From NCBI RefSeq assembly GCF_000426345.1, contig NZ_AUFE01000041.1, positions 1-64,000 of the forward strand: a DNA stretch of 64,000 nt. The letters run 5' to 3'. Under the pieces are notes generated by a model, which worked only from the letters and a program-made list of their open reading frames with translations, was not told the origin of the DNA and did not search any database. Position 1 is the stretch's first letter; every line of letters begins with the position of its first letter. The translations under genes were made by a program, and so were the position numbers. Positions 43,562 to 50,588 of this stretch are shown here, in pieces. The DNA comes from Cupriavidus phytohabitans. Its GTDB lineage: Bacteria; Pseudomonadota; Gammaproteobacteria; Burkholderiales; Burkholderiaceae.

Positions 43562-45424
43562 ATGGATGCAAATGCCATCGCGCTGCTGGACATCTTCGAA
43601 AGGAAGATGCGACTCGAAATCCCAATGTTCCAGCGGCAGTATGTATGGGGGCAGGAGCATCAGTGGGAGCCTCTCTGGGAAGACATATCCCGCAAGTTCA
43701 CAGAGTTCATTGAGGACCGTCGGGACGCGCCAGTCCATTTTCTGGGCGCAATGGTGCTGGACCAGAAGCAGACGCATGTTGGTCGCGTTGAGCGGCGGAG
43801 CGTAATCGATGGCCAACAACGCCTGACCACGCTGCAAATCTTCCTTGCGGCATTTCGCGATTTCTGTCGCGAGGAAGGTCTCGAAGAGTTCGCGGAGGAG
43901 TGCGAGAAGTACACAGTCAACTCGGGCCGGATGGCAGAACCGGAAGTCGAGAAGTTCAAGGTCTGGCCGACTCTCGCTGACCGTTCGCAGTTCACCGACG
44001 TGCTGACGGCGGGCTCGAAGTCGTCCCTCGAGAAAATTCACCCTCTCACTCGTCGACCGTACGCAAGAAAGTTCAATCCCCGGCCCCGCATGGTCGAAGC
44101 GTATCTCTTCTTCCATGAGCAGATACTGGCCTACTTCAAGGGCTCCCCAGACGAGCCTCCGGTCGGCGACGAAATCGCGATGGAGCATCGCATCGAAGCA
44201 TGCTTCGAAGCGCTCAAGACTGCGCTGAAAGTCGTAGCGATTGACCTGGGCGACGGTGACGACGCACAGGTCATATTCGAAACGCTTAATGCAAGAGGTG
44301 AGCCGCTTCTGCCTGCAGACCTGCTGCGAAATTACATCTTTTTGCGGGCCGCGCGATATGGCGAAAAGCAGGAAGAACTCTACGAACAGTACTGGTCGAC
44401 GTTTGATGAGCCGTTCTGGCGTGAAGAGGTGACGCAAGGCCGGCTGCGTCGGCCCCGCAGCGACCTTTTCATCCAACATTACCTTGCCAGCAAGCAGGCT
44501 CGGGATATCCCAATTAAGCACCTGTTCGTCGAATACAAGCACTGGGTCGAGCGCGAGAAGCCTTTCTCAAGCGTCCAGGAAGAGCTTGCGGAGCTTGCCC
44601 GACAGCGCGACAACTTCCGGAAGATTTCGGTTTCCCACGAATCTCCTTTACTGGGTGACCTGGCGCATTTTTTGAACCTCTTTGACGTCAGCACGGCCTA
44701 TCCACTGCTACTGGCAATGCTCGACTTGGGTGCCAGTGACGCTGACATGGCCAAAACGGCTAAGATGCTCGAGAGTTACCTCGTGCGTCGGGCGGTTTGC
44801 GGCGGTGAGACGAAGGCGTACAACAGAATCTTTATGGCTCTTACGCGGACAGTACGCAGCAAAGGAGCTACTGCCGAGGTTGTCCGCGAATTCCTGACGG
44901 CGCTCAGAAGTGCGACTGATGAATGGCCCAGCGACGATGCTGTATCCGCAGCTTGGATGAGCCGCAATGCATACCAATCCCTCAACAATCTGAGGTTGAC
45001 ACACGTTCTGTGGCGCATCAGCGAAACGTATCGGTCGTCCAAATCGGAGAGCGTAAGCACCAACTCTCCGCTTACGGTTGAGCACATCATGCCACAAGGT
45101 TGGGTACCTCACTGGCCGCTCGCAGACGGCTCGCAGGGTGTTGAGCATGCGTGGTTCGCCGACGAAGCAGCGCCAGGTGTGCCCGAGAGCCGGCGTCGAA
45201 ACGAACTGATTCAGACTTTCGGTAACCTAACGCTTATCACTGGAAGTCTTAACAGTGCCTTGAAGAACGGTGCTTGGGCAACGAAGCGCGAGGCGATTCT
45301 CATGCACTCGGTGTCACCGATAAACGGTGTGCTCAATCGCTTCCTTACCTGGGACGAGTCGACAATTGAGACACGCGGCCGCGAGTTGCTGGACCGTGCG
45401 TTGACGCTTTGGAGCAGAGGCTAA
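43562..45424 (+). CDS. GmrSD-type restriction protein (DUF262 plus DUF1524)
   Basis: A protein of 620 residues. The N-terminal DUF262 region has IPMFQRQYVWGQEHQWEPLW and the nucleotide-binding hallmark VIDGQQRLTTLQIFL, followed by the family stretch VIFETLNARGEPLLPADLLR. The C-terminal DUF1524 region has the HNH-type TVEHIMPQGW and a later GNLTLITGSLN. Proteins of this family act as NTP-dependent type IV restriction enzymes against modified phage DNA. The S and D parts are here fused in one chain. The start at 43562 (MDANAIALLD) is preferred because upstream codons overlap the RHH gene. Confidence 0.88.
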   Translation: MDANAIALLDIFERKMRLEIPMFQRQYVWGQEHQWEPLWEDISRKFTEFIEDRRDAPVHFLGAMVLDQKQTHVGRVERRSVIDGQQRLTTLQIFLAAFRDFCREEGLEEFAEECEKYTVNSGRMAEPEVEKFKVWPTLADRSQFTDVLTAGSKSSLEKIHPLTRRPYARKFNPRPRMVEAYLFFHEQILAYFKGSPDEPPVGDEIAMEHRIEACFEALKTALKVVAIDLGDGDDAQVIFETLNARGEPLLPADLLRNYIFLRAARYGEKQEELYEQYWSTFDEPFWREEVTQGRLRRPRSDLFIQHYLASKQARDIPIKHLFVEYKHWVEREKPFSSVQEELAELARQRDNFRKISVSHESPLLGDLAHFLNLFDVSTAYPLLLAMLDLGASDADMAKTAKMLESYLVRRAVCGGETKAYNRIFMALTRTVRSKGATAEVVREFLTALRSATDEWPSDDAVSAAWMSRNAYQSLNNLRLTHVLWRISETYRSSKSESVSTNSPLTVEHIMPQGWVPHWPLADGSQGVEHAWFADEAAPGVPESRRRNELIQTFGNLTLITGSLNSALKNGAWATKREAILMHSVSPINGVLNRFLTWDESTIETRGRELLDRALTLWSRG

Positions 45425-45595
45425 CTTGGGCAAATGTAGAGGCGAACTGGTTCTGTACATTAGAAGCAAGCGGTTTAAATCCACATTAAATGTGAGCGCC
45501 GAGCGGGTTGCGTTGACCACCGGGAGCTTCTCTGTTGGCCATAGCTAGCCGAGTACTGTGCACTGGTTATGAGAACGCAAACGACAGGTGAATCC

Positions 45596-46447
45596 ATGCC
45601 TCGAAACGATGAATCGTCGCTTAGCATTCCAAGTGGCACATTGAATAGCGAACATACTGCGCTAGTGAATTCGGTGCTGCATCGCCTCGGTCGCAATATC
45701 ATGCTGTTTCAGCAGATAGAATCGGGCTTGAAGTTCATGCTGCCGTTCATGCATCCACAGGGCAGCGCGAGTGGTGGCGATGCGTTCACCAGCTTTCGGG
45801 ATAAGGCTAAGGGGCAAACACTGGGAAAGTTGGTGGAAGGCTTTCTGGAGTCGACTAAGACGGATAGCGACGCGTTGGCCCAGTATCTCGGTCGCATGGT
45901 CGAAGAGCGCAACAAGCTGGTCCACCATTTCCACGAAATGCCGGGGGTCTCATTATTGACTGAGGATGGCTGCCGCGCAGCGCTGCAAGTCCTTGACGAC
46001 CAGCATCGGGACGCTCAACCGTTCCAGGATATTGTTCACGTGTTCGGCGTTAGCGTGGGTGCAGCATTAGCCAAGTCGAGGTCCAAGGATGATACCGTCT
46101 TGACGACCCTATACCAGACATTGAAACAGCGGTTACCAGACCACGTCGAGTATATTGACTTAGCTGACCCGCGTGAAACGAACTGGCCCACGACGCGAAT
46201 CGTTCGAGCACTCCAGCAGGCTGAGTTGCAGACCGAGCCGGTGAACGGCATGACATCGTTGGCCCGAGCTGGCGCCTTCCTCCATTCGCTCGACGATGGT
46301 CTGACTCCGCAAGCGTATGGCGTGGGAAGGCTTAAGCGGGTTCTGCTGTTATCCGATGCCTTCGAAGTCGTCGAGCACTATCCGCACGAGGGCGCAGAGG
46401 CCATTACGCTCTACCGCAGCAAGGCGAATGGACTAGCAGAGACATAG
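45596..46447 (+). CDS. HEPN-like N-terminus with C-terminal OST-HTH/LOTUS-like domain
   Basis: A protein of 283 residues; AGGTG lies 5 bases before the ATG at 45596, and an in-frame ATG at 45569 is possible. The N-terminal 140 residues are helical and contain an R-x4-H motif typical of HEPN ribonucleases (EERNKLVHHFHEMPG). The C-terminal part (residues about 200-280, NWPTTRIVRALQQAELQ, then GLTPQAYGVGRLKRVLLLSD) matches the OST-HTH/LOTUS pattern seen in RNA-binding proteins. A role in RNA binding or cleavage is inferred. It follows the GmrSD-like gene by 171 bases. Confidence 0.5.
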   Translation: MPRNDESSLSIPSGTLNSEHTALVNSVLHRLGRNIMLFQQIESGLKFMLPFMHPQGSASGGDAFTSFRDKAKGQTLGKLVEGFLESTKTDSDALAQYLGRMVEERNKLVHHFHEMPGVSLLTEDGCRAALQVLDDQHRDAQPFQDIVHVFGVSVGAALAKSRSKDDTVLTTLYQTLKQRLPDHVEYIDLADPRETNWPTTRIVRALQQAELQTEPVNGMTSLARAGAFLHSLDDGLTPQAYGVGRLKRVLLLSDAFEVVEHYPHEGAEAITLYRSKANGLAET

Positions 46448-46662
46448 AGGAATTTGGCGATACAGCTTCCGAGGCACTAGGCCCTCAACACTCATACAAG
46501 CACTCCTGGGCGTCGACGCAGCACGAATCGAGTGGGCGATTCGCCTGAGCGCCTCTGACTTTATCCGTCATCGACCGATGGGCATGCAGGCACAGACTGG
46601 TACGATTCGATAGACTTGCATCCGGCGGTAGACAGCCTACACTGAAAACGGACGCACTAGTC

Positions 46663-46707
46663 GCGCCTCACCGTTGCCGCCACAAGCAGAACTACATCCT
46701 GGCAACA
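46663..46707 (+). repeat. 45-base leader repeat, copy 1
   Basis: The sequence beginning GCGCCTCACCGTTGCCGC and ending ATCCTGGCAACA is repeated at 47521-47565 with 3 mismatches in 45. Copy 1 ends 229 bases before the start of the gene at 46937. CCTACACT also occurs shortly upstream of both copies. Confidence 0.85.
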
Positions 46708-46839
46708 ATCTTTCCAACGATTACATACGCCATCTCGTATAACGACGCTCGCTAGCCGTTCGCGTGGCTATTCGTCGCGCCAGCCGTAGCCCACACTCTG
46801 TTGGGGTAAGCATGGGTCTTCCCGCATCTGCGTCCGGGG

Positions 46840-46895
46840 AAGGGCATTGGTGCACTTGATTGCCGTCAAGGGCATTGGTGCACTTGATTGCCGTC
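46840..46895. repeat. Perfect 28-base tandem duplication
   Basis: Two identical 28-base units (AAGGGCATTGGTGCACTTGA and onward to CCGTC) lie head to tail, 46840-46867 and 46868-46895. The unit is not a multiple of three, so it cannot lie inside a translated region without shifting the frame; it therefore argues that the following gene starts downstream, at 46922 or 46937. Confidence 0.95.
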
Positions 46896-46936
46896 GCAAC
46901 CCGCAGATGTGTGCGTCGGATATGGGTGAAGACGAC

Positions 46937-47386
46937 ATGCTTCGCATCACGGTTGAACTGCTGCCAGGCGGCCAGGGGGGTAGCCGTAAGGTCCTTGCGA
47001 CTGGAGATGTTGGCCGCGTTACGGGTGGCCGGCTAGGGACTTACTCCGTCGTCCTTAACGAAGAGCTCTTCGGGGTGGTGGCTAGCGGCAAAGTTGGAAA
47101 CTACCCGCGGTACTCTTGCAGCATCTGGGACCTTGTCGCTAGGTGTGCCATCGTTGCGATGACTGGTCGCGAGGAGATGCCGCCCAGACCGACGCTGCCC
47201 GACGTTCCTATTCACCACACAGGCTCTCTCCCGTACGTTCGTTTAAGTGAGATTCCTCAGCCGGCCCGCGCGCTCTTTGAGAGTAATCTCCAAACCTTGA
47301 CTCGGTCCTTGATTGCAGGTGTGGATGAGCCGGGTGAGTGCGTACGCGCGAGTGTGTGGGAGGATTTTCTTGATGGCAAGCGGTAG
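46937..47386 (+). CDS. Small protein of unknown function with RNA-leader repeat upstream
   Basis: A protein of 149 residues from the ATG at 46937; ATGs at 46922 and 46847 are in frame. The first 85 residues (MLRITVELLPGGQGGSRKVL, then GTYSVVLNEELFG and YSCSIWDLVARCAIVAM) resemble a widespread family of small bacterial proteins of unknown role with a beta-rich fold ending in a WDL helix. The second half (PDVPIHHTGSLPYVRLSEIP) looks unrelated. No catalytic motif is visible. Confidence 0.5.
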   Translation: MLRITVELLPGGQGGSRKVLATGDVGRVTGGRLGTYSVVLNEELFGVVASGKVGNYPRYSCSIWDLVARCAIVAMTGREEMPPRPTLPDVPIHHTGSLPYVRLSEIPQPARALFESNLQTLTRSLIAGVDEPGECVRASVWEDFLDGKR

Positions 47387-47806
47387 TCGGAAGCCCATCG
47401 ACATGTCCGGCGCAGGGAGATAAGGACCGCCGCCTCAGGTCGTGCCACGCATTCAGGGCATGCGGACAGCGAGCTTGCATCTGACCGGAAACGTCCTACA
47501 CTCCAGTCACGCGCCCCCCGGCGCCTCAACGTTGCCGCTACAAGCAGAACTATATCCTGGCAACACATCTCCCAATCTTGTTTGCACAAGCGCTATCCGC
47601 CGAAGCAAATCGGTGGCGCGTCGCGTCGCTCGCACCGCTAGCAGCAAGGCCGTGCCTCGACGCATGAACGGCAGGTCTAACACATCCCTTGGGCACGAGC
47701 ACTAGGGGTAGTGAACCACTGCCGCCTGCGTCCAGCACCAACCGAAGCGACATAGTTTTTGCTGCGAAACAAGCCGAATGCCGCGTTGTCGTGGCAGGGG
47801 GGGCTC
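47387..47806. other. Leader region of the first paralogue, no gene
   Basis: About 420 bases. It contains copy 2 of the 45-base leader repeat. An open frame over 47442-47705 exists but covers the repeat and has no ribosome site or protein-like composition. Confidence 0.45.
47521..47565 (+). repeat. 45-base leader repeat, copy 2
   Basis: It matches the repeat at 46663-46707 at 42 of 45 positions. It ends 241 bases before the start at 47807, a spacing close to that of copy 1 from its gene, so the two probably carry the same promoter or leader function. Confidence 0.85.
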
Positions 47807-48127
47807 ATGCCAGTCTGGTCCGTCATTGGTGTCGATGAACAACCTGACATCACACTGCAACGCTGGAGAGTCTACGAGACCGAACGTGGCCAGCACCATT
47901 TCGTCGGCTACTGTGTGGAGAACCACTCAGGACGCGTGAGTTCGGCCATCGTTTCTTACGATGCGAAATCCCGAGCAGGAATCACACGCAGTGGAAGGCG
48001 ATACGTTCTGTCAGGCGCGCCGGGTTTCGACGGAGACGCGCTGCATGTGTGGAGTTACTGGGCAATTCGCAATAGCGTTACCGAGACCAAGGACGTGAGC
48101 AGCGAGTACTGGCTGCAAGCAAAATAG
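47807..48127 (+). CDS. Tandem paralogue 1 of a small unrecognised family
   Basis: A protein of 106 residues starting MPVWSVIGVDEQ. With the two genes that follow it shares the order W-R-(V/L)-x2-T, H-(F/I)-V-G, a short spacer with I/V-x-S/R, T-R-x-G-R/L-(R/Q)-(Y/F)-x-L-x-G-x-P and a final T-(K/R)-D-(V/I)-x-x-E. Here these read QRWRVYETERGQHHFVGYCV, ITRSGRRYVLSGAPG and TETKDVSSEYW. The family is soluble, beta-rich and of unknown function. A GGCAGGGGGGG stretch precedes the start. Confidence 0.6.
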   Translation: MPVWSVIGVDEQPDITLQRWRVYETERGQHHFVGYCVENHSGRVSSAIVSYDAKSRAGITRSGRRYVLSGAPGFDGDALHVWSYWAIRNSVTETKDVSSEYWLQAK

Positions 48128-48240
48128 CTGCATCCCGGACACTGGCGTGGTGTCCTCGATGCCGGCAACATTGCTTTCCACCTTCGCCAGACAACACGTA
48201 GCCGATAGCTGGCGAGTCCGCGACTATGCAGGAGGTCTCT

Positions 48241-48558
48241 ATGCCTATATGGAAGTCGGAGTCGAGGGACACGGCCGGGGACGCAGTCCTAAGAGACTGG
48301 CGGGTCTTGCAGACTTACGCCGGCTCCCGGCACTTTGTTGGCAGATGCGCTCGCACCGGCCCTTACCGTGTAAGCCCACCTATTACGTCTTTTAGTTCGA
48401 GTACGCGGACGGGCGTGACAAGAGATGGCCTGCGCTTTGTCCTTTATGGTCCTCCAGCTCGTGAGAAGGGCCTCTGGCAGCTCTATTGGCTCGTGGCGAC
48501 ATGGGAGAACAAAGTCTCAAGCACGAAAGACATCACAGGCGAGTATCTGGAGAGATAG
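48241..48558 (+). CDS. Tandem paralogue 2 of a small unrecognised family
   Basis: A protein of 105 residues starting MPIWKSESRD, aligned with the MPVW start of paralogue 1. A strong ribosome site (AGGAGGT) lies 5 bases before the ATG. Family motifs are RDWRVLQTYAGSRHFVGRCA, VTRDGLRFVLYGPPA and SSTKDITGEYL. It follows paralogue 1 by 113 bases. Confidence 0.6.
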   Translation: MPIWKSESRDTAGDAVLRDWRVLQTYAGSRHFVGRCARTGPYRVSPPITSFSSSTRTGVTRDGLRFVLYGPPAREKGLWQLYWLVATWENKVSSTKDITGEYLER

Positions 48559-48627
48559 GCGCCGCACTGCTACCAACGTACGGCTCGATTCCAACGGTAA
48601 TGGCGCGAGTTCATGGAGGTGAAAGCG

Positions 48628-48963
48628 ATGAGCTCCGTAATGCTGACGAAGATTGCATTGCAAGCAGCTGAGTACAAGCGCACATATGTTGCAGAGTGGA
48701 GGCTCGTGGAAACTTACCTTGGCAACCGACATATTGTCGGCAGGTTCTCTGACACTGGCAGGTACTGGGCGACCCCTCCGATAGTTCGTCTGGATTCCAT
48801 TATCAGCAGGGCTATCGCTAGAGATGGGCGCCAGTTCACGCTAATCGGCGACCCGGGCCCGGCGGCTGCGGCGGCCTCCTTCATCGCGCTATGTGCGGCT
48901 TTTGATGAGCGTCTTTTGACAACAAGGGACATCACAATGGAGCTTCCGCTATGTCCGAGCTAG
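48628..48963 (+). CDS. Tandem paralogue 3 of a small unrecognised family
   Basis: A protein of 111 residues with a strong ribosome site (GGAGGTGA) 5 bases before the ATG. Family motifs are AEWRLVETYLGNRHIVGRFS, IARDGRQFTLIGDPG and LTTRDITMEL. The N-terminus (MSSVMLTKIALQAAEYKRTY) differs from the other two, and an Ala-rich insert replaces the aromatic YW segment, so it is the most diverged copy. Confidence 0.6.
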   Translation: MSSVMLTKIALQAAEYKRTYVAEWRLVETYLGNRHIVGRFSDTGRYWATPPIVRLDSIISRAIARDGRQFTLIGDPGPAAAAASFIALCAAFDERLLTTRDITMELPLCPS

Positions 48964-49064
48964 TTTCTCTGAAAGCCGCCCAACGGGCGGCCCCTTATGC
49001 GCCGGCAACAAGATATGTCATGGCAAACACACTGCCTGATTAGATTCAGCATTGAAACTACAAC

Positions 49065-49823
49065 ATGGGCAGAACATCGCGATATCAAGTAATCAAGCGC
49101 ATGCAGGCGGAGATGCCCCGCGGGGCGCCGTTCTGCCTTTCTGCTTTGAGTCGGTTAGGGATATCTGCACAGTTGGCTGCCCAGTACGTTGCCAGCGGAT
49201 GGTTAGTGCGTCTTGCTCATGGCGTGTACGCATATCCAAACGATGATTTCAACGTCTATGATGCTCTCTTGTTTCTGCAGAAGTTGGTTCCAGGTTTGCA
49301 TGTCGGGGGAAAAACGGCCCTAGGATGGCAGGGTGTGATGCATAGCGTGAGCAGCAGACATGCGCTTGTGCTCTGGGGTGACAAGCGATTTCAACTGCCA
49401 AATTGGTTTACTGAACGCTTCTCTGCTCGATACGTCCATGCTCAACTGTTCGAGTGGTCAGACGACGAACTATCACGAAGAACGCTGACGACACCGCCGA
49501 CCCTTCCCGAAGGGCTGAGCGTTGCAGCCCCGGAGCGTGCCGTGCTCGAGCTGCTGTATGAAGTTGGCGTCAAGCAGAGCCTCGAAGAGGCGCGCAACGT
49601 GTTCGACGGAGTGCGTTCACCCCGTAAGGCCTTGCTTGGCCGATTGCTGGCATGTTGTACGAGTGTGAAGGCGGTACGCCTATTTCTCACTTGGGCACGC
49701 GAAACGAACCTGGTCGACGTAGATGCTCTACTGAAACAACATGCAGTCCGCACCGGTAGTTCGAAGCGGTGGATAGGCCGGCTCGATGATGGCACTTTGC
49801 TGAGCTTAAAACCTCACGGATAA
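49065..49823 (+). CDS. AbiEi-type antitoxin/transcriptional regulator
   Basis: A protein of 252 residues. The N-terminal winged HTH (FCLSALSRLGISAQLAAQYV, ASGWLVRLAHGVYAYPND) and the C-terminal AbiEi-type domain (LSVAAPERAVLELLYEVGVK) fit the type IV toxin-antitoxin antitoxin AbiEi. It normally represses its operon and offsets the nucleotidyltransferase toxin AbiEii, encoded directly downstream. Here no AbiEii gene follows within the next 750 bases. There is no clear ribosome site, so the start at 49065 is by family fit. Confidence 0.8.
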   Translation: MGRTSRYQVIKRMQAEMPRGAPFCLSALSRLGISAQLAAQYVASGWLVRLAHGVYAYPNDDFNVYDALLFLQKLVPGLHVGGKTALGWQGVMHSVSSRHALVLWGDKRFQLPNWFTERFSARYVHAQLFEWSDDELSRRTLTTPPTLPEGLSVAAPERAVLELLYEVGVKQSLEEARNVFDGVRSPRKALLGRLLACCTSVKAVRLFLTWARETNLVDVDALLKQHAVRTGSSKRWIGRLDDGTLLSLKPHG

Positions 49824-50053
49824 GCCCACGCTGGGCGGCAGTCATCTTGGCAATGCGGGGAGCCTCCGTGAATCAGGGAAGCCGTCCGGCCTGGCGCATT
49901 GGGGTGCGAAGCTGTTGGTCGACGGTCGGAGCTACAAGGTCCCTGGCCATGAGCAACGCTTCTTCATTGGTGCTACGTTGTTCGACAATGTGACCCCTGA
50001 AATGCGTAGCTACAAGGAAGAAAGCTCCGTCCGGTGCTTGTCTGCGTGCGCTT

Positions 50054-50419
50054 ATGCTCCTCATCGACGACATTGTGGAAATTGATGCCGGCGATGTTCC
50101 GTTTCGACCCCGCGGCGCGCGCTTGTCAGGCCGAACGGGAGCAACTGGGCGCCGAACGAATCTTCTCGTTGTTGCCCGACGCACAGGCAGCAGAATCTCG
50201 CTGCCTGTGGTTTGAGTTCGAGGCGGGGGAGAGCGACGACGCAAGGTTTGCAAAAGCGTTGGACCGCTTTTAGCCCCTTCTCCATAACGCCGCAACTGGA
50301 GGCGGCAGCTGGGTGGAGTGTCAGGTCACTGAAGAGCAAGCCCTTGCACGTTACCGGCCCCCCATCGAGCGCGGGAGGAGTCCGCCAAGCTCATCCGAGA
50401 ACATTTCCACAAGTTATAG
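50054..50419 (+). pseudogene. HD-domain hydrolase remnant (YfbR/HDDC2-like)
   Basis: Three frames together give a typical C-terminal two thirds of an HD phosphohydrolase. They are MLLIDDIVEIDAGDVP (from 50054), then QAEREQLGAERIFSLLPDAQ up to AKALDRF, then PLLHNAATGGGSWVE and finally REESAKLIREHFHKL before a TAG at 50417-50419. Damage includes a frameshift near 50100, an in-frame TAG at 50271-50273 where the family has Gln (CAG), and a further shift near 50375. The N-terminal part with the first metal ligands is missing. Confidence 0.75.
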
Positions 50420-50504
50420 ACCGAATGACGTATCGGAAAGCGTCGATGCTATAAATATCGCTACCGGGGATAAAGCAATTCCTATAAGGCAACCAGAACC
50501 GTGG

Positions 50505-50545
50505 CAACCAGCCTCGCGAGCGCTGATGCTCGCGGAGGCAGGTTG
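50505..50545 (-). terminator. Long hairpin downstream of the giant helicase gene
   Basis: CAACC, GCCTC and GCGAGC pair in order with GCTCGC, GAGGC and GGTTG around a GCTGAT loop, with one bulge. It lies 44 bases past the stop codon of the minus-strand gene ending at 50589. There is no U-run, so it could also protect the 3' end of the message. Confidence 0.5.
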
Positions 50546-50588
50546 CAGGACGAGGCGTCCGTCTCGTATTGCTGGACAGTTCCTACAA

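Larger units (their letters stand above)
46448..46936. other. Leader region with repeats, no gene
   Basis: About 490 bases without a gene. It holds copy 1 of a 45-base leader repeat (46663-46707), a perfect 28-base tandem duplication (46840-46895) and a GC hairpin CTTCCC...GGGAAG near 46818-46842. Confidence 0.5.
49824..50588. other. Decayed region between AbiEi and the giant minus-strand gene
   Basis: No intact gene. It contains the HD hydrolase remnant (50054-50419) and a strong hairpin (50505-50545). Between 49860 and 50050 both strands read through with protein-like residues (minus strand: GAFFLVATHFRGHIVEQRST); this may be another fragment whose family I do not recognise. Confidence 0.5.

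Noticed and set aside
46448..49064. Integron gene cassettes with attC sites
   Set aside because: The row of small co-oriented genes with repeated spacers suggested it, but no GTTRRRY core sites paired with inverse cores were found and no integrase is visible.
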